Shown: positions 17,110-26,543, counted from the stretch's first letter. The stretch is 64,000 nucleotides of DNA from an uncultured Aquimarina sp. (GCA_947498775.1 CANMLL010000004.1:1-64000), one strand, 5' to 3'. Notes: generated by a model not told the origin, from the letters alone. A program made the numbers and translations.

Positions 17110-18927
17110 TTAATTACACCCTCCCAATTCGTTCCATACTGAATGCTCTCTTGGATGTATATTAAAATGAGCATCAATATTTTCATTTTCCTCTCCATTT
17201 CTTCTATTCCTCAAATCTTGAATAAATTCTTCATCAGTATCATGATGAGATTCATGGCTAAATGTAGCCAAAATCGCTTCCTCTAATGTCAAATTGACTG
17301 GAGGTTGATTGAATGGTGCATATGGTCTTCCATATTGAGCATTTCCATAACCGTTTTCTGTACCTGTATTTTCAATTTCCATTCTAAAAATAGTAATTTT
17401 AGCCTTTTTGTATGCACCCACATCATCACTGGCATATTCAGGAGTACCATTAAAATCTCCATCACCACCACCAATCCAATCTAACAAATTACCATTACTA
17501 TCATAAACTTGATGCTTACCAAGACAACAATCACTTGGTTCATCTGTAATCTCTACTTCTATTTCGGTTAGGCTTTTAGAAGTTTCTAAAATCTGGTTTT
17601 TCAAGGTCATGCTACATGTTTGATTTGCCAAGTCTATTAATGTTTTTAAATCGTTAGAAATATTGTTCGAATACTCCAATGTATCCCCATTTAAAATCAC
17701 AACAACTCTTTTTCCATCCGTTCCTTTATATCCGAAGGGTTCTGGAGTACATATCAAATCTCTATTAGCTAAACTACACTCATCATATTCTACCGGATAG
17801 AAACCAGAAAAACCTGTTGAACCATCACTATTTATAACATCCCTCATTGTTCCATTTCCTGTTACTTTGACCACGCTTCCGAGTGGAACTCTGCCGGTAT
17901 TACAATTGGTTGCAGATATTCTATAACCTGCCTCATTCCTAAGGATAGCAGTAGCTAAGGTTGTAGCGTTACCAAGATCTCTACCAGGAACATCATTAGT
18001 ATTTTCAACAGCCTCTAAAGGAAGATACCCTATTCTCGTTTCACAAGTATCAAAACTACAGCCAGTAGTGATAGCTGCATTGGTATCATCACAATCTATG
18101 CCATTTGTCCAATTTTTCCAATCAGGGGTAAGTGGGCGTTGTGCCTGCCTCGCTTCATAATAATACCCATCCCCATCTTTGTCTAAGTAATAGGTTTCAA
18201 AAGGAGTAGGGTCACCATGCACTCTAACACCCCCGGGATAATCGCCTGATAGGTCTGCTACCAATCCTTCTGCTATCCAGTTAAAAAATTGTAACGTTGC
18301 ATTGTAGCCGTTAATTTCTTGCCCGTAACTTGCGGCAGCGAATTCAGAGAGGTTGTTTGCATTGTCCCTATGATATTCCAGATTATACATTAATAAATCT
18401 GGGCTGTTTAAAGATCCATAATCGCCTGTTGCCTCTTCATAATCTGTTATTAAACCACTTAAATCAATTTCACCAATTTCTAAAATCATTAAACCTATAG
18501 GAATAGTTTCTGTAGCAGGTAGCGAATTGACAGTATAAACCCGTAATCTTATTGGATTATTACTACTGGCAATAGTAAAATTAACTGGTGTACCAAACTC
18601 AGAAGCATTGGACCAGTTGGATCCACTACCACCACCATTATTGCCGCCACCACTAGAACCATCGCTGCCATTGCAGTCTCCATAACAAGAGCAAGGATCT
18701 GTGCATCCTCCACCATCGTCGTCGCCACCGCCACAATCTCCATAACAAGAGCAAGGATCCGTGCATCCTCCGCCACCGTCATCGTCTCCGCCATTTCCAT
18801 CACAATCTCCCACGCATACTGGGGGTAGCTCTTCTTCCCATTGTGCATATGAGGTAGTTGTACCTATGCACAAGAAAAATATTAGGCTTAAAGCCATTTT
18901 GGATATAATATTTATAGCTATTTTCAT
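17110..18927 (-). CDS. Secreted Gly/Cys/Asp-repeat protein with C-terminal HExxH
   Basis: 605 residues: signal peptide (residues 1-28, ending SYAQ); a low-complexity region (37-105) with two 20-residue copies of GGCTDPCSCYGDC and Asp/Gly runs; a middle domain; a calcium-binding-like segment near residue 245-285 (YYLDKDGDGYYYE ... GIDCDDTNAAI) as in MopE/thrombospondin-type repeats; and a C-terminal domain with HESHH at residues 558-562, an HExxH zinc-protease pattern, followed by further His and Glu (DAHFNIHPREHSVWNE). No sorting domain is seen. It starts 15 bp after the Sel1 gene. A secreted metalloprotease or toxin-like effector is possible; no exact family was recognised. Confidence 0.75.
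   Translation of the reverse strand: MKIAINIISKMALSLIFFLCIGTTTSYAQWEEELPPVCVGDCDGNGGDDDGGGGCTDPCSCYGDCGGGDDDGGGCTDPCSCYGDCNGSDGSSGGGNNGGGSGSNWSNASEFGTPVNFTIASSNNPIRLRVYTVNSLPATETIPIGLMILEIGEIDLSGLITDYEEATGDYGSLNSPDLLMYNLEYHRDNANNLSEFAAASYGQEINGYNATLQFFNWIAEGLVADLSGDYPGGVRVHGDPTPFETYYLDKDGDGYYYEARQAQRPLTPDWKNWTNGIDCDDTNAAITTGCSFDTCETRIGYLPLEAVENTNDVPGRDLGNATTLATAILRNEAGYRISATNCNTGRVPLGSVVKVTGNGTMRDVINSDGSTGFSGFYPVEYDECSLANRDLICTPEPFGYKGTDGKRVVVILNGDTLEYSNNISNDLKTLIDLANQTCSMTLKNQILETSKSLTEIEVEITDEPSDCCLGKHQVYDSNGNLLDWIGGGDGDFNGTPEYASDDVGAYKKAKITIFRMEIENTGTENGYGNAQYGRPYAPFNQPPVNLTLEEAILATFSHESHHDTDEEFIQDLRNRRNGEENENIDAHFNIHPREHSVWNELGGCN
18670..18774. repeat. 60-bp direct repeat in the HExxH protein gene
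   Basis: Two near-identical DNA segments with a 60-bp period encode GGCTDPCSCYGDC, each followed by Gly/Asp codons. They could expand or contract by slippage. Confidence 0.7.
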
Positions 18928-18942
18928 CAGATCGGTATGGTT

Positions 18943-20421
18943 TTAGTTGCTTTTAATTATAGTCCTGGTATAAGCTTTACCATCCACTGCCACCCTAACG
19001 ACATAAATACCGGGGGTAAGGTCACTCATACCAGTATAGGTTTGGGTATATACTCCTGTACTTAGCAGTTTACCAGATTGTAAAGAAATTTTTTGACTGC
19101 CATATAGGCTGATAAGTTCGGTGGCTACCTGCCCTGTAGCTTTAAGTTCATACTGTACCGTGAGTTGATCTGTAAACGGTACCGGGTATAGCTTGATAAA
19201 TTGATCCTGTTGTGACTTTAATGAAAGAATCATTTGTTCATCATCGCTTTCAGAGTCTTCTGTTGATTTTGGTTTTAATATGAAAGCCATAGGTTCGCCA
19301 TATTCAGTCCAGGATTCTATAAAAGCATCTATACTACCTATCAAATAGGTATTCTCAGGCTTTCCACCTTTTTTAAATGTTGTTGATAACAACCTGTAAA
19401 CTAAAGAGGATTCATTGGGCTTATCCGCATATAACTTGGATAAGTTGATCACAAGATTTTCAAAATATAAATTTCCTTCTCTCAGAATTGCCGTGGTTTC
19501 TGTTTCTTGTCCGTCTATGATGGCTTTTACTATAAATTCATCCCGGGTTTTGCTATTTTCTAAGGAAAAGGCGACCGGTAGGATCCTTTGTATATGGTTA
19601 CCAGACCAATCATATTGTAACAATTTACCTACCCATTCCCCGGTTAGTTTTTCTACAGCAACAGTTCGTGTTGCAGATGTGTAGGAACCTTTCTTTACCA
19701 CATCTTCTGAAACATAGGTCGAATCTGATACTAAAGTTTGTGACAAGGCCTGTTCAACAGCTGCTTCCGCTTTTTGGTGCTCACCTTCTTGTATGTAAGC
19801 CACCATAGCTTTGCTATTGCCGATAGGGTTGTGCATAAAGATATCCAATGCCTTTACTTCATCCTTAGGAACACCATAGCCAAGATAATAGCAAAGCCCT
19901 AAAAAATGCCGGGCCATAGGGAATGTGCTTTGCTGAAACCAGTAAACCGCCTGGTCATAATCCTGCGGCACGCCATATCCTTTGTAGTACATAGAACCAA
20001 GCTCATACATGGCCCTTTGATTGTTCCCTGCAGCTGCTTTTTTAAACCAGGCGATAGCCTGTTCAAAGTCGATTGTATGACCCAGACCTTTCTTATACAT
20101 TCTACCTAAGTTATATTGAGCTACCTGATTACCAGCATGCGCCGCTTTGGTAAAACTTTTAAAAGCTTTGGTATGATCAGTTTCGACTCCATATCCTTTT
20201 AGATAGATCATTCCCAAATAATTAAGAGCAATTCGATCTCCTGAAACCGCACATGAAGTTACCATTTGTAAAATTTTAGCCGGATTTTTAAAAGGGGATG
20301 TACCTTCTAATAATTTCTGTACTTGCTCCATTTTTTGAGCACAATCATTTTCTTTCGCTGACGAATGAGGTATCTTTAAAAGAAAACAAGCTATACTTAT
20401 AATAATTAGCTGTTTATTCAT
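18943..20421 (-). CDS. Sel1-repeat protein with type IX sorting domain
   Basis: 492 residues: signal peptide (1-22); three or more Sel1-like repeats at about residues 60-190 (KAFKSFTKAAHAGNQVAQYN, GRMYKKGLG, GSMYYKGYGVPQDYDQAV); a middle beta-rich domain of unknown kind (about 250-400); and a type A C-terminal sorting domain (FIKLYPVPFTDQLTVQYE ... GIYVVRVAVDGKAYTRTIIK) that targets the protein for export by the type IX system and attachment to the cell surface. Export machinery genes porV and gldJ occur elsewhere in this window. It sits between two other secreted-protein genes with short gaps (15 and 44 bp), so it is part of one leftward operon. Confidence 0.85.
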   Translation of the reverse strand: MNKQLIIISIACFLLKIPHSSAKENDCAQKMEQVQKLLEGTSPFKNPAKILQMVTSCAVSGDRIALNYLGMIYLKGYGVETDHTKAFKSFTKAAHAGNQVAQYNLGRMYKKGLGHTIDFEQAIAWFKKAAAGNNQRAMYELGSMYYKGYGVPQDYDQAVYWFQQSTFPMARHFLGLCYYLGYGVPKDEVKALDIFMHNPIGNSKAMVAYIQEGEHQKAEAAVEQALSQTLVSDSTYVSEDVVKKGSYTSATRTVAVEKLTGEWVGKLLQYDWSGNHIQRILPVAFSLENSKTRDEFIVKAIIDGQETETTAILREGNLYFENLVINLSKLYADKPNESSLVYRLLSTTFKKGGKPENTYLIGSIDAFIESWTEYGEPMAFILKPKSTEDSESDDEQMILSLKSQQDQFIKLYPVPFTDQLTVQYELKATGQVATELISLYGSQKISLQSGKLLSTGVYTQTYTGMSDLTPGIYVVRVAVDGKAYTRTIIKSN

Positions 20422-20465
20422 TATATAAGATTTTTTGTGAAATATATAAGTTTAAAAAGGTTATA

Positions 20466-21755
20466 CTAATTCCATTGAAATGTATTGTTATCTAAAGGCT
20501 GAGCATCTTTTGTGTCGAAGCCAAAGCTTTGTAGCAATTCCTTGTAGTCCTTGCCAAATTTATATTGTGCAGCTGTAAGACGTTGCTTTTTTGTTTTTCG
20601 ATCATGCATTAAGTAAACTTCAATAACTTTTTTATGAAAATGATATTTATAAATTAATTTATATAAAGCAGTTTTTTGATCATCGTTCATTTCGTACAGA
20701 GTAGTTAGAACACTAATTTCATCTTTGCTTATATCTTTAACTTTTTGTTTAAACTTATCTCCAAAAATAGTTCTGTACTCCTTGTAGGTAATTAGCTTTT
20801 GGACATTAGCTGCAAACTGAAAGTTGATTCTTTGTATGGGCCCCATCGGCCTTCCGTTTACCAAATTCACCAGGCTATAATCAGCTTTCCTTGGGTTTCT
20901 AAGATCTACCTCTCTCTTAATCACTAGGTCCACCAATGCTTTGGTTTTCTGGTCATCCAGCCCTGCTATTTTGGCTTTTTCTATAATCTCTTTTTCCAAA
21001 GCAGTAGCCGATACCTGTTTTTCAGCCTCTAAACCTGCCGTATAAGCATCATTGATGATTGCCTGGTCAATTTCTTGAAGTTTTAAAGGTTTTCTATTGG
21101 TTAGGCGATTGAGCATTTTTTCAGCCATTGTTTGCTGTATTGCTTTTTTTGCCCCGTCCAGTCCTGATTCGTGTAAAGTTTTAAATATGTACCGCGATCC
21201 TACAAGTCCTTCGGCAATTCTGTTATGCATATCGGAACCTATATTTTTAAGGTTTTGTGAAGTGGTCAGGGAGTTCATTTCCTCCAGGATTCTAGCAGTC
21301 ATTTCTTCTTCTTGTATTGTTAGATAAAAGTGATATGCTATAAAATCTTTACGTTCTGTATCTTTATAAGTATCGAACTGTTCGCTAATTGGTTCCCAGG
21401 TTGCGATTGCGTTTTCGAGCATCCGTTTTTGATTTTTTAACCACAGATCATATTCCAGGGTAAGAATCTCTTGTTTTTGTTGTATGTGGAGTTCATCAGT
21501 AGTCCCTTCTTTGAGGGCTAATTTTCGGGATTCAAAGTCATACATTTTATCTTTTAATATAGGATGGTACGATTTTGGGAATTCATAAGAAGTTGTCAGG
21601 TCTTTGAACAGCAAATCTGTTCTCAAACCGGCCATTTCTGAAATTCCCTGTTTGCCTTGTGGTCTCTTTTGTGCCGCTTCTGTGCTGGTTTGCTGAGTAA
21701 AACCTTGCTGGGTAAAAGCGAGGAGCATACAAATGATAGTGATGATTTTTTTCAT
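20466..21755 (-). CDS. Secreted alpha-helical protein, unknown function
   Basis: 429 residues with a signal peptide (MKKIITIICMLLAFTQQGF, cleavage near QGFTQQ) and a long, charged, mostly helical body (many EK/KE and Leu-spaced stretches such as LENAIATWEPISEQFDTYKD and EAEKQVSATALEKEIIEKAK). No conserved enzymatic motif was seen and I recognise no family. It lies 44 bp upstream of the Sel1/type IX gene and 66 bp downstream of the broken transglutaminase-like gene, all leftward, so a shared operon is likely. Confidence 0.75.
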   Translation of the reverse strand: MKKIITIICMLLAFTQQGFTQQTSTEAAQKRPQGKQGISEMAGLRTDLLFKDLTTSYEFPKSYHPILKDKMYDFESRKLALKEGTTDELHIQQKQEILTLEYDLWLKNQKRMLENAIATWEPISEQFDTYKDTERKDFIAYHFYLTIQEEEMTARILEEMNSLTTSQNLKNIGSDMHNRIAEGLVGSRYIFKTLHESGLDGAKKAIQQTMAEKMLNRLTNRKPLKLQEIDQAIINDAYTAGLEAEKQVSATALEKEIIEKAKIAGLDDQKTKALVDLVIKREVDLRNPRKADYSLVNLVNGRPMGPIQRINFQFAANVQKLITYKEYRTIFGDKFKQKVKDISKDEISVLTTLYEMNDDQKTALYKLIYKYHFHKKVIEVYLMHDRKTKKQRLTAAQYKFGKDYKELLQSFGFDTKDAQPLDNNTFQWN

Positions 21756-21821
21756 GTGTGATTGAAATTTGATTTGTTGTCAGTTTCTTTTCATTATGTT
21801 GATATATTTATACTACTACAC

Positions 21822-23348
21822 CTAAAACCAGGATATCTGATGGGTATCCGGATTCAGGGTAAATATTCTTTCATAACCTGTTTTTTTGATGGGTGTTAGG
21901 GTCAGTAATGCATTAGAAGGAATGTTATGAAAAGCTACTCCTTCTGCGTTCATTTCAGAAATACCGATGCTTCTCCATTGACCATCCCAATAACTTAAAT
22001 TATATTTTTCTCCCGCCCTTAATTCTAAGGGGTTATGCTCTTCGGTATGTGTATACGCTTTTTCATTGGATCGTGAAAGTGTTGCGGAAAAGGTATGGGT
22101 TATATCCGGTTTTAACAGTCTTGTCTTTCCGTTTTCCTGAAGTAAGATAGGGTAGGGTTCATGCATCATTTTTTGATGCTTGTAAAACCCCGGTAGATAC
22201 ACTACGTCTTTACCCAAATTATCAAAGACTACTTCTCCATTTACCTCTGCCCAATCTGTAACCTTCCATTCACCATTGTTAAACACATTTAAAAAAATGA
22301 ATTTGTTTTTAGGTAGTTGTTGCAGTTTATATTTAAAGGAACCGGTTTCTGTATATTCTGAGGTCACATCTTTAATATTGGGGAGCTGTAAAAAGGATTG
22401 ATCCGGAATGGAAGCACTATCGGCCAAGGCTGCCACGGCATCTTTTTGTATTGAATAGGTGATTCTAAACACTTTTCCTATACGCCTGCTATTAGGATCA
22501 AAAACTTTATGCAACAACCCATTAAAAGGAATGTGTTTTCCATCGCGGTTCCGGATGGTGTTCCAAAAATGACGGTTGGAAGAAGCAGCGTGATTCGGTG
22601 TAAAATCAAAGGTGACGGCAAGCCCTATGGAACGGGCAGCGTAAATAGCTGCATTTGCTAAATCAGGACACGTACCCCTCCTTCTAAACAAAAGGTGCTG
22701 TGGTCCTAGAAAGGGTATGGGATCTGGCCTTCTTTCTCTTAAAAATGAAAATCCTTCGGGTTCTTTAATTGCAACCATACAAACCTCTAGCGGATCTTTG
22801 GGGTCGTTTATTTTACTGGTAATAGAATTTAGTAGTAGGTTATATGTTAGTCGCCAATCCTAGGCAGGTTCTGTAAGGCTTCGGTATGGCAAAATATATT
22901 CACAGAAAGTTTCAAAATCATAAGAATTCGACCAGGGGTTATTTTTCCAGGTTTTATACGCTAAATCTATATTATCAATGATCATTTTTGAGGACAAAAA
23001 AGATGCATCACTATACGTTCTTGGCAATGGCTTAACTTGAACACTATCCCTTAGCTGTCTAAAAGAATTAATGGCTGTCTCCAGATCAGGATAATCCAAT
23101 TCACGATAACCAACATCTAAACTGTCTTTGTTGATCCATACATAATCCCTGGACTTATGAATAGGCATATTTTTGATAAGAAAAATAGCTGATTCATACT
23201 TTTCTTTTTCTCCTGTTCTTTTATAATGGGCTAGTACTTTTGTTAAAGCATCTTTGTTGTCCCTGGCTTGTAAAAAAGCATCTTTGAGGGTTTGGCCTGA
23301 TACACAGAATGTAAGGAGGAATAAACAAAAATAGATCAATTTGTTCAT
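21822..23348 (-). pseudogene. Transglutaminase-like secreted protein, split by an amber codon
   Basis: One continuous minus-strand frame of 508 sense codons interrupted by a single TAG at 22860-22862. The first 162 residues hold a signal peptide (ending CVSGQ) and a helical domain that breaks at YRSLTEPA; after the stop the same frame goes on without another stop (DWRLTYNLLLNSITSK ...) into a transglutaminase-like core with GTCPDLANAAIYAARSIGLA (Cys) and NRHFWNT (His) and a beta-rich C-terminus. Without readthrough only the N-terminal part or an internal restart at 22778 could be made. A sequencing error is possible. The gene heads the leftward secreted-protein operon. Confidence 0.8.
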
Positions 23349-23541
23349 CAGAGATAGTAGGTTTTAAGGTTACCATACAATATATAGATTTATGATATGA
23401 TATCTTACCTGTACTGTCCTGTATGTCAAAAATTTACTGTAATACTATATAATTGTTGGTGTTAAAATCACGTTGTTGAACTAAAATATTATATTTAGTT
23501 TTTATAAAAGATTTTTTAGTATTCCTTTGATTTGAATTAAA

Positions 23542-26070
23542 ATGCATTTAATGCAGGATCAAACACCTATGAAAATATCAAGAAAAACCTTAATTTATCT
23601 GGAATGTATGTTAGGATCTATGATTTTTTTAGTTCAAATTCTCGATCCCATTTTTAAAATAAGTAAATTTTTTGATCAAAATTTATTTCTAATTAGTATC
23701 ATAACATTATGGATATTTTACAAATCGTTGGTTTTATTTAAGAGTTTTTATTCTTTACCCATACTGGATACTGTAGTATTCGTTTTATTGGTATATGGTA
23801 TCATACATTTTGTGTGTGTTTCCGAATCGGGATATGCAGACTCCGGATTTTGGGTTTTTCTATGTTATTTTGTTGTTTTTTACTTATATAGATCTATTTT
23901 TTTAAATAATTCAAGTGGTTTTTTGCTGGTATACATCATTTTTCCAGTAATCGTAGGTGTTGGTGTTGTCGAATCCTCTATTGCTTTTTTACAATTCTTT
24001 GAAGTGCTACCAACCAACAATAATTTCAATTTCACAGGAACTTTTTCCTCTCCAAACTTTTTAGGAGCTTATCTTTCAGTTTCCCTCTTGATTATTATCT
24101 GGTACCTGTTTATGCATAAGATAGCGTCAAAATGGCTTAGGTATATGCTTTTATTATTAGGATTATTTCTTTTTCTTTCCATTGTGTTAACAAATTCCAG
24201 AACATCATGGTTATCTACATATGTAGGGATATGTATTTTCTTGTTCTACTCAAAGAAAGTCAGAAATTGGTTTTGTAAAATTACTAGGGATCAAAAAATA
24301 ACGGGTGGCATCATTGTATTTATTACCATCATTTTTCTTGGATATTTCCTGTATAATCGAAACCCAGATTCGGTGCAAGCCCGTAAATTGATCGCGAAAA
24401 TTACGCTAAGTGAAATTATTAAAAAATCTTGGTTTGGTCATGGTACTTATACTTTTGCCGGTGATTACAATAAAGCCAAGTCTAAGTATTTTAGTAGTGC
24501 TGAAAGGCCTTGGAAAGAGGCAAAACTTGCAAGTTATGCTTCTAATCCCTTCAATGATTATTTATACCTAGCATATGAGTTTGGATTATTTTTCCTTGTT
24601 TTATTTTTCCTAATCATCATGTTTATGTTTTTTAAAACGATTATTACTGGTTACTCTATTATTGGGATCGCTATGCTGGGTAGTATTTTAACCCAAGCAC
24701 TTTTTACAACCCCTATTTCCATACCTGTCCTAACCTTGTTTGGAGTTTTAGCTTCGGCTATTATTATAGGATATGGTAAGAAGCCCAAACCTGTTTTTAT
24801 TATAAAACGTAACAAAAATGTGATACGATCCGGAATGTTGCTGGGTTGCTTTTTCAGTTTTTTCCTTGTGACTCAAAAAGCGACTGCTAAGTTTCGATAT
24901 AATTCTATATTGGACGGACAAAGTGTGAATTATACCAAAGAGTATTTGATCCGTACATTCGAAAGAATGGATCCTAAAGGCCCTTACATTTTTCAATTAG
25001 GAGATCAGTTGTATCAACAAGGTTATAAGAAAGAAGGTTTTCAATATATGGAAATGGGGTGGGCTAGGTCTTTTGCCCCCGGAATGGGTAAGAGGTTGGC
25101 GAGGTATTATAAGGAAAATTACAATTACAAAAGGGCCGAAGAAATTTACCAGGATAATATTTGGAATGAACCTTATAAACTTCAACCAAGATTAGAAATG
25201 ATATCACTATTATCCAAAACAAATAGGCTTGAAGATAGGGTTGCTCTTTCTAAAGAAATCATTGATTTACCGGTAAAAGTTCCTTCAAAAAGAGCAGAGC
25301 TAATTAAAAGTAATACGCAAAAGTTTTACAACAGGGTAAAGAAGATGAAATCTCCGGATAGCTTAAAAGGTAGTATTTCATTAATGAAAAAGCTTTATAG
25401 TAAATTGTTTAAAAGAGATATGAAATACAACATTTACTTACCTGCCATAAAGCATATTACGGGAGCGCTTCCTGTTCTATATGTAACCGACGGTCAAACA
25501 TACCCTAAGTTTAGCAGAAATAAAGATAGTTTTATTGATAGAGTAGACCGGCTTATAGAGTCCGGATCTATAGAGCCTATAGCCTTAGTATTCGTTCATT
25601 CAAATAACGGTAGAAAGAATTACAGACAACAATATTATTTATGTAATAACAAATATGTAAGATTTATAGAAAAAGAATTACTCCCACACATAGAAAATGA
25701 ATATCCTGTGTCTTCTTTAAGAGAAGATCGGGGAATCCTGGGATATTCTTTCGGAGGGCTATTTGCAGCCTATCTTGGTAGTAGGTCCGATGATTTGTTC
25801 AGAAACATAATTATGCAATCCCCGGCATTTCATCCTTGCCCAGATATCTACGAAACTTATAAGAATTCTAAGAAAAAAGATTTAAAAATGTATATGAGTT
25901 ATGGTACCGGAAAAGATACGGAAATGCAGGACATACCTATGCTTAAAATCCTGGTTGAGAAAGGATACGATATTAAAATTAATGTTATAGAAGATGGAAA
26001 CCATACAAGAAAAGTATGGAATGCCCAGTTGGATGACATCCTTTTACATTTTTATCGGAAAACCAACTAA
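23542..26070 (+). CDS. O-antigen ligase-like membrane domain fused to an esterase
   Basis: 842 residues in three parts. Residues about 15-450 hold some 10-12 membrane segments with O-antigen ligase/polymerase (Wzy_C) marks: FTGTFSSPNFLGAYLSVSLL and VLTNSRTSWLSTYVG, then a large loop. Residues about 470-600 look like a TPR-type helical linker (GYKKEGFQYMEMGWARSF, YKRAEEIYQDNIW). Residues about 610-842 form an alpha/beta-hydrolase esterase like the enterochelin esterase/Esterase D group: PVLYVTDGQ, nucleophile Ser736 in GYSFGG, probable catalytic His821 in EDGNHTRKVW. Such a fusion would couple glycan polymerisation or transfer to ester chemistry. It is divergent from the secreted-protein operon and is the last gene of the element. 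Confidence 0.85.
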   Translation: MHLMQDQTPMKISRKTLIYLECMLGSMIFLVQILDPIFKISKFFDQNLFLISIITLWIFYKSLVLFKSFYSLPILDTVVFVLLVYGIIHFVCVSESGYADSGFWVFLCYFVVFYLYRSIFLNNSSGFLLVYIIFPVIVGVGVVESSIAFLQFFEVLPTNNNFNFTGTFSSPNFLGAYLSVSLLIIIWYLFMHKIASKWLRYMLLLLGLFLFLSIVLTNSRTSWLSTYVGICIFLFYSKKVRNWFCKITRDQKITGGIIVFITIIFLGYFLYNRNPDSVQARKLIAKITLSEIIKKSWFGHGTYTFAGDYNKAKSKYFSSAERPWKEAKLASYASNPFNDYLYLAYEFGLFFLVLFFLIIMFMFFKTIITGYSIIGIAMLGSILTQALFTTPISIPVLTLFGVLASAIIIGYGKKPKPVFIIKRNKNVIRSGMLLGCFFSFFLVTQKATAKFRYNSILDGQSVNYTKEYLIRTFERMDPKGPYIFQLGDQLYQQGYKKEGFQYMEMGWARSFAPGMGKRLARYYKENYNYKRAEEIYQDNIWNEPYKLQPRLEMISLLSKTNRLEDRVALSKEIIDLPVKVPSKRAELIKSNTQKFYNRVKKMKSPDSLKGSISLMKKLYSKLFKRDMKYNIYLPAIKHITGALPVLYVTDGQTYPKFSRNKDSFIDRVDRLIESGSIEPIALVFVHSNNGRKNYRQQYYLCNNKYVRFIEKELLPHIENEYPVSSLREDRGILGYSFGGLFAAYLGSRSDDLFRNIIMQSPAFHPCPDIYETYKNSKKKDLKMYMSYGTGKDTEMQDIPMLKILVEKGYDIKINVIEDGNHTRKVWNAQLDDILLHFYRKTN

Positions 26071-26199
26071 AATTAAAAGGAAAATTAATTCTTCTCATAA
26101 TTAAACTGTTGTTGAATTACGCTTTCAAAAATCCAAACTAAGAATTTGATTTTTAGTTATAGGATTTATAATGCTTACTATCAATTAACAATATATGGT

Positions 26200-26207
26200 T
26201 ATCTTTG
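26200..26207 (+). promoter_or_regulatory. Isolated -7 type promoter element
   Basis: TATCTTTG matches the Bacteroidota TANNTTTG element and stands 100 bp upstream of the right attachment copy, facing out of the element. No good TTG at -33 is seen, so it is weak evidence for a promoter. Confidence 0.3.
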
Positions 26208-26236
26208 TACTCTACGAAGTCAGATTATATTAAAAC

Positions 26237-26257
26237 GGTCTGTAATTCGGTTAGTAA
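26237..26257. repeat. Candidate integrase arm site, right end
   Basis: Exact 21-bp copy of 12784-12804 in the same orientation, 50 bp inside the right attachment copy. See the left-end entry. Confidence 0.6.
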
Positions 26258-26306
26258 CAAAACATAGGCAAGGAAAAGCCCGGTAAAAATAAAGGTTGGC
26301 GAGTAA

Positions 26307-26329
26307 GGTTCGAATCCCTTCGCGCCCAC
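26307..26329. repeat. Right attachment site (attR), tRNA-Val 3' end copy
   Basis: Exact 23-bp copy of tRNA-Val bases 12659-12681, with no tRNA 5' part before it. This is the displaced original 3' end and marks the right end of a 13.6-kb element. The terminator at 26339-26372 follows after 9 bp. Confidence 0.88.
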
Positions 26330-26338
26330 CGAATTGAT

Positions 26339-26372
26339 AAAAACCTGTAAATTAAATATTTACAGGTTTTTT
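26339..26372 (+). terminator. Displaced tRNA terminator, copy 1
   Basis: A 14-bp perfect stem, AAAAACCTGTAAAT with ATTTACAGGTTTTT, followed by T. Nearly the same hairpin follows the other two displaced tRNA 3' ends at 28368-28400 and 33880-33913. Confidence 0.8.
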
Positions 26373-26482
26373 GGGTTTTATAAAAATTTATTGCATTCTG
26401 TAAATCAGTATATTATGGGTTCGAATTCTCTGAGGCTATTTATTGCAATAAAAAAACAGAAAGCCTTTTAGATTAAAAAAAT

Positions 26483-26539
26483 ATAGTAATTATTTGAGTA
26501 TTATGTCTGAAAAAGATATATTGCTCAAATAATTACTAT
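26483..26539. promoter_or_regulatory. Inverted repeat in the abiE promoter
   Basis: ATAGTAATTATTTGAG (26483-26498) is perfectly inverted at 26524-26539, ending 4 bp before the abiEi start codon. AbiEi antitoxins of other species repress their own promoter by binding inverted repeats, so this is the likely operator; the link is inferred. Confidence 0.65.
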
Positions 26540-26543
26540 AGTT

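Noticed and set aside
18549..18848. Alternative frame over the Gly/Asp repeat of the HExxH protein
   Set aside because: Low-complexity shadow (MEIVAVATTMVEDAQ-like repeats) of the 60-bp repeat; no start signal or domain.
21822..22778. Separate transglutaminase-like gene starting at 22778
   Set aside because: The 27 codons between the amber stop and this ATG read in the same frame as normal protein, so the two parts are one broken gene and this ATG is internal.
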